NCBI RefSeq assembly: GCF_000004195.4
Contig: NC_030680.2
Location: 140,875,545-140,939,544, forward strand
Origin: Xenopus tropicalis
Lineage: Eukaryota; Chordata; Amphibia; Anura; Pipidae
Direction: 5' to 3'
Length of the DNA: 64,000 bases
The notes under the pieces were generated by a model. That model had not been told where the DNA came from. It did not search any database and worked only from the letters and a program-made list of their open reading frames with translations. This document shows, in pieces, positions 24,370 through 35,468 of this stretch (its first letter is position 1; every line of letters begins with the position of its first letter). The position numbers were made by a program, and so were the translations under genes.

Positions 24370-24945
24370 TGAGAGAGAATGACAGCTGTACATCCATCTA
24401 GAGATATGGCTACTACATCTACGTCTTGATTATAGTCAGCCATTTATACTGGCCATGGACTGAGGTCTGATTCCAAGGAGCTGGTGTAATGTCTGAGATA
24501 TTAGCCCAGTGGGAGGAATTTGCTTTTTACACTGCTGCAAATAAATCACTTGCTGTGTAATGACGTAGGTAGGTTACCCCAAGTAGCTGAGGGAACACTG
24601 ATCATGTCCATCCCTGCTCTATGGCTATTGCCGTTCCTTGAACAGGTACATTATAGTTTTACAACAAATGGAGCTCACCTACTGGCACAGCCCTTTAGCG
24701 ACCCACCGGCTAACTCCGCATTGGATAAGACCATACTGAGTGGCTCAATGGGCTCTATCCTGGAACTATTGAAAAGTTTGCATTATGTGCTTTATCTATT
24801 TCCGTTGCCATTATGGCCTCTACAATAAGGAGAGGGAGTGTCCAATGGGAATTCATTTAATACCAGTAAAGTTAACCAATGCCCTACACTTGAGGTGTTC
24901 AGCCAGTGGCCTATAGGCTTTTGACTTCCCAGTTTCCCAGCTTCC

Positions 24946-25037
24946 CAATTTGATATGCCATCCACTATTGCTCCCAAAACTGCCAAGCCGTACGGCTTGG
25001 CAGTTTTGGGAGTAATAGTGGATGGCATATCAAATTG
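24946..25037. repeat. 92-bp near-perfect palindrome, intron 17
   Basis: Two 46-base arms meet at 24991/24992 in 'aagccgtacggctt' with no loop. The only mismatch I see is one G/A position ('attgctccc' against 'gggagtaat'). The outer ends are 'caatttgatatgcc' and 'ggcatatcaaattg'. No TSD was recognised. It could be a very short MITE or a hairpin transcript source. Confidence 0.93.
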
Positions 25038-25118
25038 AGTTTAATAAATTACTATAAACCATGTATTTAAGATACAATATATTAGTAAGTGTATTACAGA
25101 GGAAAGCTCTTGCAGAGC

Positions 25119-25532
25119 TTAAAGAATAAGTAAACCTTTTTTTCTATCAGTAAAATAACAGCCTCCAGAATTACCTACCTTTGTCCCAGCATTGAGAGTG
25201 GCCTGGCTCCTCAGTTAGAAGTTGATCGTTTCCTTTGCTTCCTTGTGCAGAGTGAAGCCCCGCCCCCACTTCCTGATCAGGTCTCTCATTACCTCGACTA
25301 CCTGTAGTCGAAGTGGAGAGCCTTCTGGGCATGCCTGGAGGCAGCAGGAGCCAGTCTGTGCATTAGCAGGTTTTTTTTTTTTTGTTGATGAGAGACCTGA
25401 ACAGGAAGTGGGGGCGGGGCTTCACTCTGCACAGGAAGCAAAGGAAACGATCAACTTCTAACTGAGGAACCAGGTCGGAGAGAATGCTGGGACAAAGGTA
25501 GGTAATTAAAATAAGGTTTACTTATTCTTTAA
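25119..25532. mobile_element. T2/Kolobok-like MITE with long inverted arms
   Basis: TTAA-bounded, with ends 'ttaaagaataagtaaacc' and 'ggtttacttattctttaa'. Arms of more than 80 bp contain 'gtgaagccccgcccccactt' and its complement. Confidence 0.93.
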
Positions 25533-25815
25533 AGGGGTAGTTCACCTTAAAACTACTGTAGACAGTGGTAATCGAGGCTAGTTGTAAATCTACTACAACA
25601 TACTAATAGCTAAAGGCTACGTCTGAGGCTGAAGCGCCCCATTGCTGTATTGACGTGAGCTATAACTGCACCCATGGGGCTGATTTGGGGGGGGAAATGA
25701 TATTTGGGCAAAAAACTGATATCGACAGAGGGTGGTTGGCGGGTATTGGCAGTTTCTTTGCTGGGAGAGAAGAACCTGTGTGGTACGTAGGCCTGAAGGT
25801 GAACTATCTCTTTAA
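25529..25815. mobile_element. T2 MITE sharing a TTAA with its neighbour
   Basis: Ends 'ttaaaggggtagttcacctt' and 'aaggtgaactatctctttaa' are the classical T2 termini. It abuts the preceding MITE and shares its TTAA, so one inserted into the target site of the other. Confidence 0.93.
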
Positions 25816-26578
<763 letters not shown>

Positions 26579-26800
26579 TGAACTTTACAGCGTAGTGTGT
26601 GTGGTGCTTTACGGCTTCTCGCCTTGTGGCCTCATTGGTGCTTTGTTTAACCTGACACGGGAGCCAATCGCGGAATCCCTGCCATTTACATGTACCCGCT
26701 GTAACCCCTGCTCTGCTGGCCTTTGTGTATGTTGCATCGTATGCTTTACAGCAACAAAGCATATTAACCCTCACCGACCATTTGCTTATTCATTATTATT

Positions 26801-26917
26801 TTCTCCTTCCTGTGATGTGTGTGCCGCCCCACCTCTCCCTCCTTTCCCTCCCACTGTGCTTCTCTGCTCCCCCCTTTGTGTTTCCGCTTCATCCTACCTT
26901 GCTGCCCCCCCCACCAG
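26801..26917 (+). promoter_or_regulatory. CU-rich acceptor region of exon 18b with YGCY motifs
   Basis: About 115 nt of almost pure pyrimidine ('cctctccctcctttccctcc', then C/T runs up to 'ccccccaccag'). It has several YGCY sites (tgcc, cgcc, tgct three times, cgct) typical of MBNL binding, and CU tracts typical of PTB. MBNL proteins are reported to repress the mammalian FOXP1 ES exon. Binding here is inferred from motif density only. Confidence 0.5.
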
Positions 26918-27087
26918 GGTGCCATTCGCACCAACTTGTCCCTGCATAAGTGCTTTATCAGAGTAGAGGAGGAGTATGGGTCCTTTTGGACTGTTGATGA
27001 CGAAGCCTTTAAACGTGGCCACCATATTCACAGAGGCCGTCCTCGAAAACCCTGCCCTGATGAACACTTTGACCAGCTTGTTGCACA
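26918..27087 (+). CDS. foxp1: foxp1 exon 18b: alternative (ES-type) recognition helix and wing
   Basis: 170 bp (56 codons plus two bases) between 'ccccccaccag' and 'gtaaga'. It encodes [20 protein letters not shown], then GSFWTVDDEAFKRGHHIHRG and RPRKPCPDEHFDQLVA, with the final codon His formed with exon 19. It is a duplicate of exon 18 (shared [15 protein letters not shown]) and corresponds to the exon of mammalian FOXP1-ES, which shifts DNA preference toward pluripotency genes. Compared with exon 18, Asn becomes Gly and His becomes Thr at the DNA-contact positions, and the tail is 16 residues longer with an RGRPRKP AT-hook-like patch. The frame is open and intact, so it is not a pseudo-exon. 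Usage in this species was not tested. Confidence 0.93.
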
Positions 27088-27146
27088 GTAAGAGCTTTTT
27101 GCTTGTTATTTTGCCCCCTATCGCTGCTTCCCCCCCCCCCCCCCCG

Positions 27147-27152
27147 TGCATG
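27147..27152 (+). promoter_or_regulatory. TGCATG (RBFOX-type) motif downstream of exon 18b
   Basis: A UGCAUG hexamer 60 nt past the exon 18b donor, after a C-homopolymer. RBFOX proteins bound downstream of an exon usually promote its inclusion. One hexamer can occur by chance. Confidence 0.4.
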
Positions 27153-27464
27153 CCCAGCATTTTCATCCTGCCACCCTAACAAACCTTTGGGGCCTTAGTC
27201 CTTTATTCTTGTGTTTTTCTCATGTTGATATGTAATAACTGTTGTATGTGAATGAAATGTGATTTATGATGTAAATTGAAATGTAGGTTCTTGCCACTAG
27301 AGGTACAGATATTTGACGGGTATCCTCTACTCTATATCTAAGTAGGGTTCTTCTCTTCTAAACCAGATGGTGACGTTTAGAAAACATTCTATATTCTGAG
27401 TGTGAAACACTGGTCCTTTCTTGCGTGCCTTTTGTAGATATAATTCTAAAGTGTCACCATAGTT

Positions 27465-27912
27465 CAGGGGTCCTAAAACTTTTTTAACATGGTCCCTCAG
27501 ACTTTTAGGGGCCAGACTATAGTTAGTCCTCAAACTATACCCCCAGCCCCAGCTGCGTCCTCACCCCTGGCTACTACCTGTCTGCCTCAGCGGGGTCTGT
27601 GGCCTCAGCACGTCATGTAAAACGTGCACTCTATCCAAGGGGAAATACAAGTAGATCCATTCTATGTTCCCTTTTATACCCATTAAAGCAAATAAATAAA
27701 GCTGCCCAACTATACAACTGCTCACTAAAGGTGAGAGCATCTAGAACGGTGGTTCTCAACCTTCCTAATGCCGCGACCCTTTAATACAGCTCCTCATGTT
27801 GTGGTGACCCCCAACCATCAGAAATATGTGTTTTCCAATGGTCTTGGGCGACCCCTGTGAAAGGGTTGTTCGACCCCCAAAGGGATCCCGACCCACAGGT
27901 TGAGAACCGCTG
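27465..27912. mobile_element. hAT-like elements, including complete family B copy 2
   Basis: The complete element spans 27747-27912 with ends 'cggtggttctcaacc' and 'ggttgagaaccgctg' and an 8-bp duplication atctagaa / ctctagaa. Just upstream (about 27465-27600), 'caggggtcctaaaacttttt' is the start of a different, truncated hAT-like repeat. Confidence 0.8.
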
Positions 27913-28049
27913 CTCTAGAAGGCCATGCAGCTTGGCTTCTCTGCCTCTGAAGACATATTCCTATGAATAGACTCAGGTTGTCCAGCCGGAAGCCCTACTG
28001 CTGGTGAAGCCTTCTGTTGAGCGTTGTATCCCTTTAGGTTGGACGTCCC

Positions 28050-28647
28050 TTGTACATAGACTGGGAGACAACCAATAATGGAGTCTATCTCTACGTTACC
28101 AGCAGCAAATGTAATTGATGTGATATTTTTATCAGACAGAAACCAAGATAATTGTGATAATTAAGTAGGGAAGGAGCCACAGCAGGGTAAAGCTTCTAGT
28201 CCCACAAGCCATCGGTACGAGAGAAGCCATTTAATGCCCAGCGAACCCCCTTCAGTAGCAAAGGGAGGCGTGGGTTTTGCATTTCTTTGCTTATTTAATA
28301 ACGAGAGCAATATTCTGCTTCATGCCTACAGAGAGGATAGACGCTGGTAGGTAACCTGGAAACGCTTTTCATACCCAATAATTACTTTGTGGCCATCATT
28401 ATATCTGTCGCCATGGCTGTAATTTATCAAGGCCTTATTGTATTGGCCGTAAATTAATATAAATTAATCATTTCGGCGCAGGAGCACATCTACTTAATAT
28501 GCCAGCTCTATAATATACCCATTATATAATTTATCATCATTTAATGACATCATACATATTTTAAAAAAATATGCATAATTGATATCTTTTTTTCTTTTAG
28601 TTTTATTTTATTAAAGTTTCTCTTTTCTGTTTGTTTTCCCCGTGCAG
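28050..28647. promoter_or_regulatory. candidate conserved noncoding element before exon 19
   Basis: Repeat-free AT-rich DNA with 'gccatggctgtaatttatca', 'ggccgtaaattaatataaat' and 'catttaatgacatcatac'. It runs into the exon 19 acceptor, so it might act on splicing as well as transcription. Candidate only. Confidence 0.4.
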
Positions 28648-28717
28648 TAGCCCTTCGCTTATTAAAAATATTCAGACAAGTCACGCCTACTGCTCACCTC
28701 TCAGCGCCGCTTTGCAG
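28648..28717 (+). CDS. foxp1: foxp1 exon 19
   Basis: 70 bp (one base plus 23 codons) between 'cccgtgcag' and 'gtaagt'. It encodes SPSLIKNIQTSHAYCSPLSA then ALQ, after a junction codon that is Gly with exon 18 and His with exon 18b. The first three bases are TAG: if exon 17 were spliced straight to this exon, translation would stop at once. The segment follows the forkhead and is probably flexible. Confidence 0.97.
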
Positions 28718-29315
28718 GTAAGTCCGACCAATCTGCCGTTCGCGCGGCGGACGCCATTCTCCCCCCCCCCCCTTTTTTTTTTTTCCTGCTTATTGCAAAA
28801 TATATTATCCTTGCTCTAATTAGATATTAAATTTTAATTCTGTTAAACTTTTTTTCTTAAGTGCATAAAGCATTGGGAATCCCTGGAGGCAGGAACATAT
28901 CAGTCAGCTCCGGCATTAGTAAGGCGCTTAGCATTTTGAATATTGTAGCAAAAAAATTAAAAGTTCACTTATTAATATTTATCAGCAGTATCATAATTTC
29001 CATCCTCTTATTTCAGAATTTCACTTGAGGCAAAAATACCACAAGTGTAATTACTCTAGCACAGCTATTAATGCGCTGAATGAAAGAATACCTCGTCACG
29101 TGCCCCTCCATTGTTCCTGGATTGCAGGGGAAAGCGGATACTTTATATAATGCCAATATTATGTATGAATGTGCCTGTGGTTTGTTATATTATAGGCTCC
29201 CACTCCCATTCCTACACACAGTAAATATACTAAACATGGGTGTGTGGCTGTACGGCCAGCATATAGACACAGACATGGGTGGGATGAGCTATGAATTAAA
29301 GCCTTGCCATTGCCT
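28718..29315. promoter_or_regulatory. start of intron 19, possibly conserved
   Basis: After C- and T-homopolymers there is a repeat-free AT-rich stretch to about 29060 with CTAATTAGA and TTAATTC cores, then unremarkable sequence until array 3. Weak candidate. Confidence 0.3.
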
Positions 29316-30138
29316 CCTAACTAAGATATAATTACCCCTTATTGGGGGCAGAACAGCCCTATTGGGTTTATTTAATGGTTAAATGATTCCCTTTTCTCTG
29401 TAATAATAAAACAGTACCTGTACTTGATCCCAACTAAGATATAATTACCCCTTATTGGGGGCAGAACAGCCCTATTGGGTTTATTTAATGGTTAAATGAT
29501 TCTCTTTTCTCTGTAATAATAAAACAGTACCTGTACTTGATCCCAACTAAGATATAATTACCCCTTATTGGGGCAGAACAGCCCTATTGGGTTTATTTAA
29601 TGGTTAAATGATTCCCTTTTCTCTGTAATAATAAAACAGTACCTGTACTTGATCCCAACTAAGATATAATAACCCCTTATTGGGGGCAGAACAGCCCTAT
29701 TGGGTTTATTTAATGGTTAAATGATTCCCTTTTCTCTGTAATAATAAAACAGTACCTGTACTTGATCCCAACTAAGATATAATTACCCCTTATTGGGGGC
29801 AGAACAGCCCTATTGGGTTTATTTCATGGTTAAATGATTCCCTTTTCTCTGTAATAATAAAACAGTACCTGTACTTGATCCCAACTAAGATATAATTACC
29901 CCTTATTGGGGGCAGAACAGCCCTATTGGGTTTATTTAATGGTTAAATGATTCCCTTTTCTCTGTAATAATAAAACAGTACCTGTACTTGATCCCAACTT
30001 GCCCCCCTTTGGGGGCAAAACAATCCTATAATGTCTACATGATTTTTAGTTAGCTTAAGGTAGATCCAAATTACGGAAAAATCCCTTCTTCAGAAAACCC
30101 CAGGTCCCCAGCATTCTGGATAATGGAACCTATACCTG
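29316..30138 (-). mobile_element. 'tacaggtatgggacc' MITE with 112-bp array (array 3, inverted)
   Basis: About six units of the 112-bp core between 29316 and 30000, inverted relative to array 2. Then comes the element's end: 'caggtccccagcattctgga' and 'taatggaacctatacctgta'. The other terminal inverted repeat is missing. Confidence 0.92.
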
Positions 30139-30239
30139 TATAAATGTACATACTCAGATACAATGTGAGATTTCATGGGTCATTTTCTCACTGCATCTCA
30201 GAGGAACATTAGTAATGTAATAGAAACGTTAGACTTACC

Positions 30240-30870
30240 CCCCCTCCCCGTGTTGTTCTCAGGGTACCAGTAACACACAGGGCTCAAATGGAAGCCAAAC
30301 AATAATGTTTATTATTAGATTTGTAGCTGCTCCAAAAATAGAAAAGATAAAGAGAAAACGGTCCCTTCTAAAAATGTTCCTAACGATTTGGACTTTGCAC
30401 GGAGACGAGGGAAACGCAGCGATTGTAAATAGCAGTCATTAGTTGCTTACTGTCCCCCGAGCCTTGTGAAATATGATTTTAAGGGCCGCTCTGCCGGTAG
30501 AATACTATTAAGATTACAAGCACAATTTACATTCATGAGGCTGAAAGGCAAAATGAAATGAATTCGGCGCTCTATCAGATCCCGTCCTTAACTATGACTA
30601 ATTCCAATTAGTATGCTCAGCAGATTTAACTGGGCTTGTTCTGGAAATCCAACACGAGCAGTTATCTTCATTTAAGTCTCCCACAAGCCCCCGTGATTGG
30701 TTGGTGCGGGCGCATATCCCCCTATTGTCCTTCTTACCCTTTATTTGCCTGTTTGTGTACAGCCGACGGGTTACGTACAGAAAGGCTTCTCCTCTTCAGT
30801 TTAAACATTCCCAGATGTATTGAGAGCGACGCAGCGATGATCAAATAAATAACCGACACAATAGCGGGTG
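30240..30870. promoter_or_regulatory. candidate conserved noncoding element, intron 19
   Basis: Repeat-free, with CpGs and blocks such as 'tagcagtcattagttgctta', 'aagattacaagcacaattta' and 'gactaattccaattagtatg'. One of the better enhancer-like stretches. Confidence 0.42.
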
Positions 30871-31239
30871 TATCGAGCCTGTAGCGCCGGTAATGGGATA
30901 ATGAAGCCGCTTAACCCTTTCCCTGCACTGGGGCACGGATCAAAGGGGATCAAATGTAGTAGCTACAGCGCTGGTACAAAATATAGTGATTTGTTTTCCA
31001 TATATATATATATATCTCACTTTCTGACCACCCCAAGCTGTAGTATATTAGTATGTTTCCCTCTGAAAGATGATTTGTCTGATCAAACTGGCAAATTGGA
31101 GAACAGGACCATCCAATGACCTGATTTGGTTCATGTTAGGGAATATAGGTTTGTTATGGGCCAACCCTTCCAGTTCATCTGCCCCATGGGATATAACAGC
31201 AGATATCCAGCTGATTAGTTGATTCAGTTGACCTGGGTT
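30871..31239. other. intron 19, mostly featureless
   Basis: Contains a short (TA)n at about 30999-31014. Otherwise nothing recognised. Confidence 0.5.
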
Positions 31240-31925
31240 GGACTAGCCTGCGAGGGTTCCAGAGGGTCTTGTGTTGGACTAGCATGCGAGGGTTCCAGAG
31301 GGTCTCGTGTTGGACTAGCCTGCAAGGGTTCCAGAGGGTCTTGTGTTGAACTAGCCTGCGAGGGTTCCAGAGGGTCTCGTGTTGGACTAGCCTGCGAGGG
31401 TTCCAGAGGGTCTCGTGTTGGACTAGCCTGCGAGGGTTCCAGAGGGTCTTGTGTTGAACTAGCCTGCGAGGGTTCCAGAGAGTCTTGTGTTGGACTAGCC
31501 TGCGAGGGTTCCAGAGGGTCTTGTGTTGGACTAGCCTGCGAGGGTTCCAGAGGGTCTCGTGTTGGACTAGCCTGCATGGGTTCCAGAGGGTCTCGTGTTG
31601 GACTAACCTGTGAGGGTTCCAGAGGGTCTCATGTTGGACTAGCCTGCGAGGGTTCTAGAGGGTCCCGTTTTGGATTAGCCTGCGAGGGTTCCAGAGGGGC
31701 TTGTGTTGGACTAGCCTGCGAGGGTTCTAGAGGGTCCTTTGTTGGACTAGCCTGCGGAGGGTTCCAGAGGGGCTTGTGTTGGACTAGCCTGCGAGGGTTC
31801 CAGAGGGTCTCATGTTGGACTAGCCTGTGAGGGTTCCAGAGGGTCTCATGTTGGACTAGCCTGCGAGGGTTCCAGAGGGTCTCATGTTGGACTAGCCTGT
31901 GAGGGTTCCAGAGGGTCTCAAGGTT
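31240..31925. repeat. 36-bp minisatellite, about 19 copies
   Basis: Unit 'ggactagcctgcgagggttc' plus 'cagagggtctcgtgtt', period 36 (12 codons). Because 36 is a multiple of three and most units lack stops, frames stay open on both strands (203, 117 and 104 residues). One unit has an extra base (near 31756). No promoter, splice or homology evidence for a gene. Confidence 0.95.
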
Positions 31926-32056
31926 GGCCACAGCCAAGGACAATTCACATCAGCCCTCTATCACTTCTTAATTAGATCTGTTTGACTCATATTGCAATTA
32001 GCACTGTCTACATCTTATTGTTGTGAGAGAAGCCCCTTGATGCAGGTTCTCTAGTG

Positions 32057-32249
32057 CAGAGGTCCCTAAACACCGGCCGTGGACCGGTGCCCCTCTGATC
32101 CCGACTGCAGTCTTTAATAGCTTCAAAGACAAAGAAAATGGCTTTTAAAATGGCTACTTTATTGGTTTAATTATGTGCCCAAAATGGTTCTTGAAAAAAT
32201 TGTCTTATTTGAAGTTGGTCCATGGTGCAAATAAGGTTGGAGACCGCTG
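32057..32249. mobile_element. hAT-like element with 8-bp duplication
   Basis: Ends 'cagaggtccctaaacaccgg' and 'aggttggagaccgctg', flanked by ctctagtg / ctgtagtg (7 of 8 matching). Noncoding. Confidence 0.8.
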
Positions 32250-32615
32250 CTGTAGTGGACCCTGGGAGGCACACAGCATTTGGTCAGTGGGCAACAAGCA
32301 TATCCATAAGGCATACACTATGTTTCTAGGATAGGAACCTTCCTTCTTGGAAACCTGAAGAAGGGGTTCTGTAGCCCAAAGTACGTCCCTTGTATATGCC
32401 ATAACCAGTGGGTATGAATGCATGTATAATTTATGTCAATATAGTTATTGTAGATATGCCATAATGCCATAAACATTTCTTATAAAGACCCATAGCAACA
32501 CAAAGGATAAAGGGGATTAAGTTGTCTTCCTATGATGAGTGTGAGAGCCGGTGTCGGATGATCTTCAGTCATGCTGTGTAGATTACAAACTTGTCTCTTT
32601 GTATGTGTTTGGCAG
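32250..32615. other. end of intron 19, no recognised feature
   Basis: Single-copy-looking sequence leading to exon 20. 'ccaaagtacgtcccttgta' near 32378 may be part of a dispersed repeat. Confidence 0.4.
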
Positions 32616-32782
32616 GCTTCAATGGCAGAGAACAGTTTACCTCTATACACTACTGCATCCATGGGAAATCCTGCCCTCAACAGCTTAGCAAATGCAATGA
32701 GAGAAGACTTAAACGGAGTCATGGAGCATACGAATAGTAATGGAAGCGACAGCAGCCCGGGACGTTCCCCTATGCAAGGAAT
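32616..32782 (+). CDS. foxp1: foxp1 exon 20
   Basis: 167 bp (55 codons plus two bases) between 'gtgtttggcag' and 'gtaagt'. It encodes [20 protein letters not shown], then [20 protein letters not shown] and [15 protein letters not shown]. The Ser-rich [12 protein letters not shown] stretch is a likely phosphorylation region. The last two bases (AT) join G of exon 21 to give Met. It lies C-terminal of the forkhead. Confidence 0.97.
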
Positions 32783-33230
32783 GTAAGTACAAAGGGAATG
32801 TGTCTGTACAGTACATTCAGTGATCTGTCCATTAGCCCACGGCAAACCCAGAGAGGGTTAATTAAGGTGAAAATTAATCATTGTGAATATGTGGCTTTTA
32901 AGCTCTGTATGAGAGTCTGTCCAAAGCCCAATACATGTTGAGATCAATGTCACCAACTGGCCAAGCTTGCTCTTTAACAGCGGATATAGTGTCACTCCAT
33001 GGACTGTTTGAGTCAAGAGTTAAATGGGAAGGATATGTCATTTAGTTTCATAGTTACAGGGGCTGGCAGAAATATCAGCTGGCCTGTATTTATTGGTTGC
33101 ACTTCAGTAGGTCGGTGCATGTCGCAAGGAGTGCTACCACCTAATATTAGCGGGGCCATTGGGCCCCTTGTGTTTTGGGTGCTTCAAAGCCACTTAATTA
33201 TGGAAGAAATAACACTGAACTATAATAGAT
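32783..33230. other. start of intron 20, no recognised feature
   Basis: Ordinary intron sequence. No repeat or gene recognised. Confidence 0.5.
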
Positions 33231-33289
33231 TTTTTTTAAAAACACTCTGTGACTGGTATATTAAGGGAGTCATACCATGGGAACAAAAA

Positions 33290-34175
33290 CATGGGGCTTT
33301 TACGTGCTGGGAGCAATACCATGGGGCTAGAATGTGGTGGGAGCAATGCCATGGGGCCAGAATGTGGCGGGAGCAATACCATGGGGCTAGAATGTGGCGG
33401 GAGCGATACCATGGGGCTAGAAGGTGGCGGGAGCGATACCATGGGGCTAGAAGGTGGCGGGAGCGATACCATGGGGCTAGAAGGTGGCGGGAGCGATACC
33501 ATGGGGCTAGAATGTGTAGGGAGCGATACCATGGGGCTAGAATATAGTGAGAGCGAGACCATGGGGCTAGAATGTGGCGGGAGTAATACCATGGGGCTAG
33601 AATGTGTAGGGAGCGATACCATGGGGCTAGAATGTGGTGGGAGTAATACCATGGGGCTAGAATGTGTAGGGAGCGATACCATGGGGCTAGAATGTGGCGT
33701 GAGCGAGACCATGGGGCTAGAATGTGGCGGGAACGATACCATGGGGCTAGAAGGTGGCAGGAGCGATACCATGGGGCTAGAATGTGTAGGGAGCGATACC
33801 ATGGGGCTAGAATGTGGTGGGAGTAATACCATGGGGCTAGAATGTGTAGGGAGCGATACCATGGGGCTAGAATGTGTAGGGAGCGATACCATGGGGCTAG
33901 AATGTGGCGGGAGCGAGACCATGGGGCTAGAATGTGGCGGGAGCGATACCATGGGGCTAGAATGTGTAGGGAGCAATACCATGGGGCTAGAATGTGGCGG
34001 GAGTAATACCATGGGGCTAGAATGTGGCGGGAGCAATACTATGGGGCTAGAATGTGGCGGGAGCAATACCATGGGGCTAGAATGTGGCGGGAGCAATACT
34101 ATGGGGCTAGAATGTGGCGGGAGCAATACCATGGGGCTAGAATGTGGCGGGAGCGATACTGAGGAGCTAGTATAG
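33290..34175. repeat. 30-bp minisatellite, about 29 copies, open on both strands
   Basis: Unit 'gagcgataccatggggctag' plus 'aatgtggcgg', period exactly 30 bp (10 codons). It gives ORFs of 308 residues on + and 316 on - (decapeptides like GSDTMGLECG and SPMVSLPPHS). Variants cluster in short blocks (aatgtgtagg, aaggtggcgg), as expected from replication slippage and unequal exchange. Nearly every unit carries CCATGG. It lies inside foxp1 intron 20, with no evidence of translation. Confidence 0.96.
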
Positions 34176-34460
34176 GCACAAAGCAATATCCTTGGGTGGG
34201 AGCAATATAATTGGGTTCATATATGCTGAGAGCAATACTATGGAGCTAGTATGGGCAAGAAGTACTGTCACTGGGCTAGTATGTGGTGGGAACAAAATCA
34301 TTAGGCTAGTATGTTCTGGAAACAATATCTTTGGACTAGTTTGTGCTGGAACAATAACATGGGGCTATTATGGGCAGGAAGCAATATAATTGGGCTAGTA
34401 TGTGCAGAGAACATTATCATGGGTCTATATGGGCTAGGATGCAATATCCTAGCAGAAATT
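34176..34460. repeat. degenerate tail of the 30-bp minisatellite
   Basis: Units of about 30 bp with heavy divergence ('gagcaatactatggagctag', 'aacaaaatcattaggctag'). The decay outward suggests the older edge of the array. Confidence 0.8.
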
Positions 34461-35440
34461 GTTTTGGGCCGTTATATACTGTAATTAACCTGTTATTAAC
34501 CTGAAAGAAAACAATTTTCCTGGTGCCTAGCCTTAGCGTGTATTACTAGCCCATCAACTGGTTAAATGAGGGGCTCAGCCTAAGAACACCCCATGCCTCC
34601 CTTTTATTTTCCAGATCAGATACCCTTAGTCTAGCTTTGTTGCTCTGTTTACACTCCGGCAGTCATAAAGTCATATTCCTACACTATCCCAATATTGCCG
34701 TTCCCCACTGAGTGAACCTAACCATAGCAACCGGTATCCATGCGAGAGGCCAAGTCGAAAGAACGTTACATTCAAGGAATATGTCTCCGAACAATAAAAG
34801 CTCTATGGTTATTGCGATGCCCTAACATCACGGTGTGAGCGAGCTTGATGAGTGCAATTTAGCCGTCCCCACGGTGTGTGACCGCCTCGCGCGCAGCAAT
34901 AACCGACGGCCGATTGGTGGAACGTCCCAGGAAGGAGATGTGTGCGCCTAGCCACGGGCTGCTATTTGTCTACTCGCTGAACAAACACAAAACGTTGGCT
35001 GTCGATGAATAGGAATGAATATAATTCCTATTATAACCTTTACTGCAGTACATTAAACACACAGCGCAGCCCCGAGACGCTTATTTACCGCACCTTAAAG
35101 CCTTAAGAATTTCTACATCACTAAACGACTTCTGTATAAACGAGAGAGCTTTATTTAGAGTTATTGCCCTCCCCAGGACAGCCACTTGATTAATTGCGAG
35201 AGCCATTACCCCCCCCCCCCCCCACCCCTGTGCTAGCGAGGTACATTACGTGGGAAACTGCCACGCCGCGTCCTTTTAAAAACTGCAGTAAACAGTTATG
35301 ATGCGTCTAATTCCTGAGCATCCCAATAAATTAGAATCAATCAGGCTTTAAGTACTAACATTATCTCTCCATTACCTTGTTAGCATGGAAACGGCAGCCG
35401 AAAGAAAGTTTCTCTTTGCCTTTCTGTGATAGGAACGTAA
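34461..35440. promoter_or_regulatory. candidate conserved noncoding region, intron 20
   Basis: Repeat-free and CpG-rich for an intron (34,740-35,440), with 'gtgaccgcctcgcgcgcagc', 'gccacttgattaattgcgag' and 'gcgtctaattcctgagcatc', and one C-homopolymer at 35211-35223. Enhancer-like texture. Conservation untested. Confidence 0.42.
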
Positions 35441-35468
35441 GGATAATATGCTTTAAAGGGGAACTGGA

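Noticed and set aside
26918..27087. Exon 18b as a decayed duplicate (pseudo-exon) of exon 18
   Set aside because: The frame is open across the whole exon, splice sites are good, length phase matches exon 18, and the encoded residues match a known functional alternative exon.
31219..31943. 203-residue ORF with 12-residue repeats
   Set aside because: By-product of a 36-bp minisatellite. A one-base insertion near 31756 is not selected against, which argues against coding.
33236..34186. Long ORFs of 316 (-) and 308 (+) residues with decapeptide repeats, as a possible repeat-protein gene
   Set aside because: They exactly follow a 30-bp minisatellite with stop-free units; both strands are open, there are no splice or promoter signals, and they lie inside a foxp1 intron.
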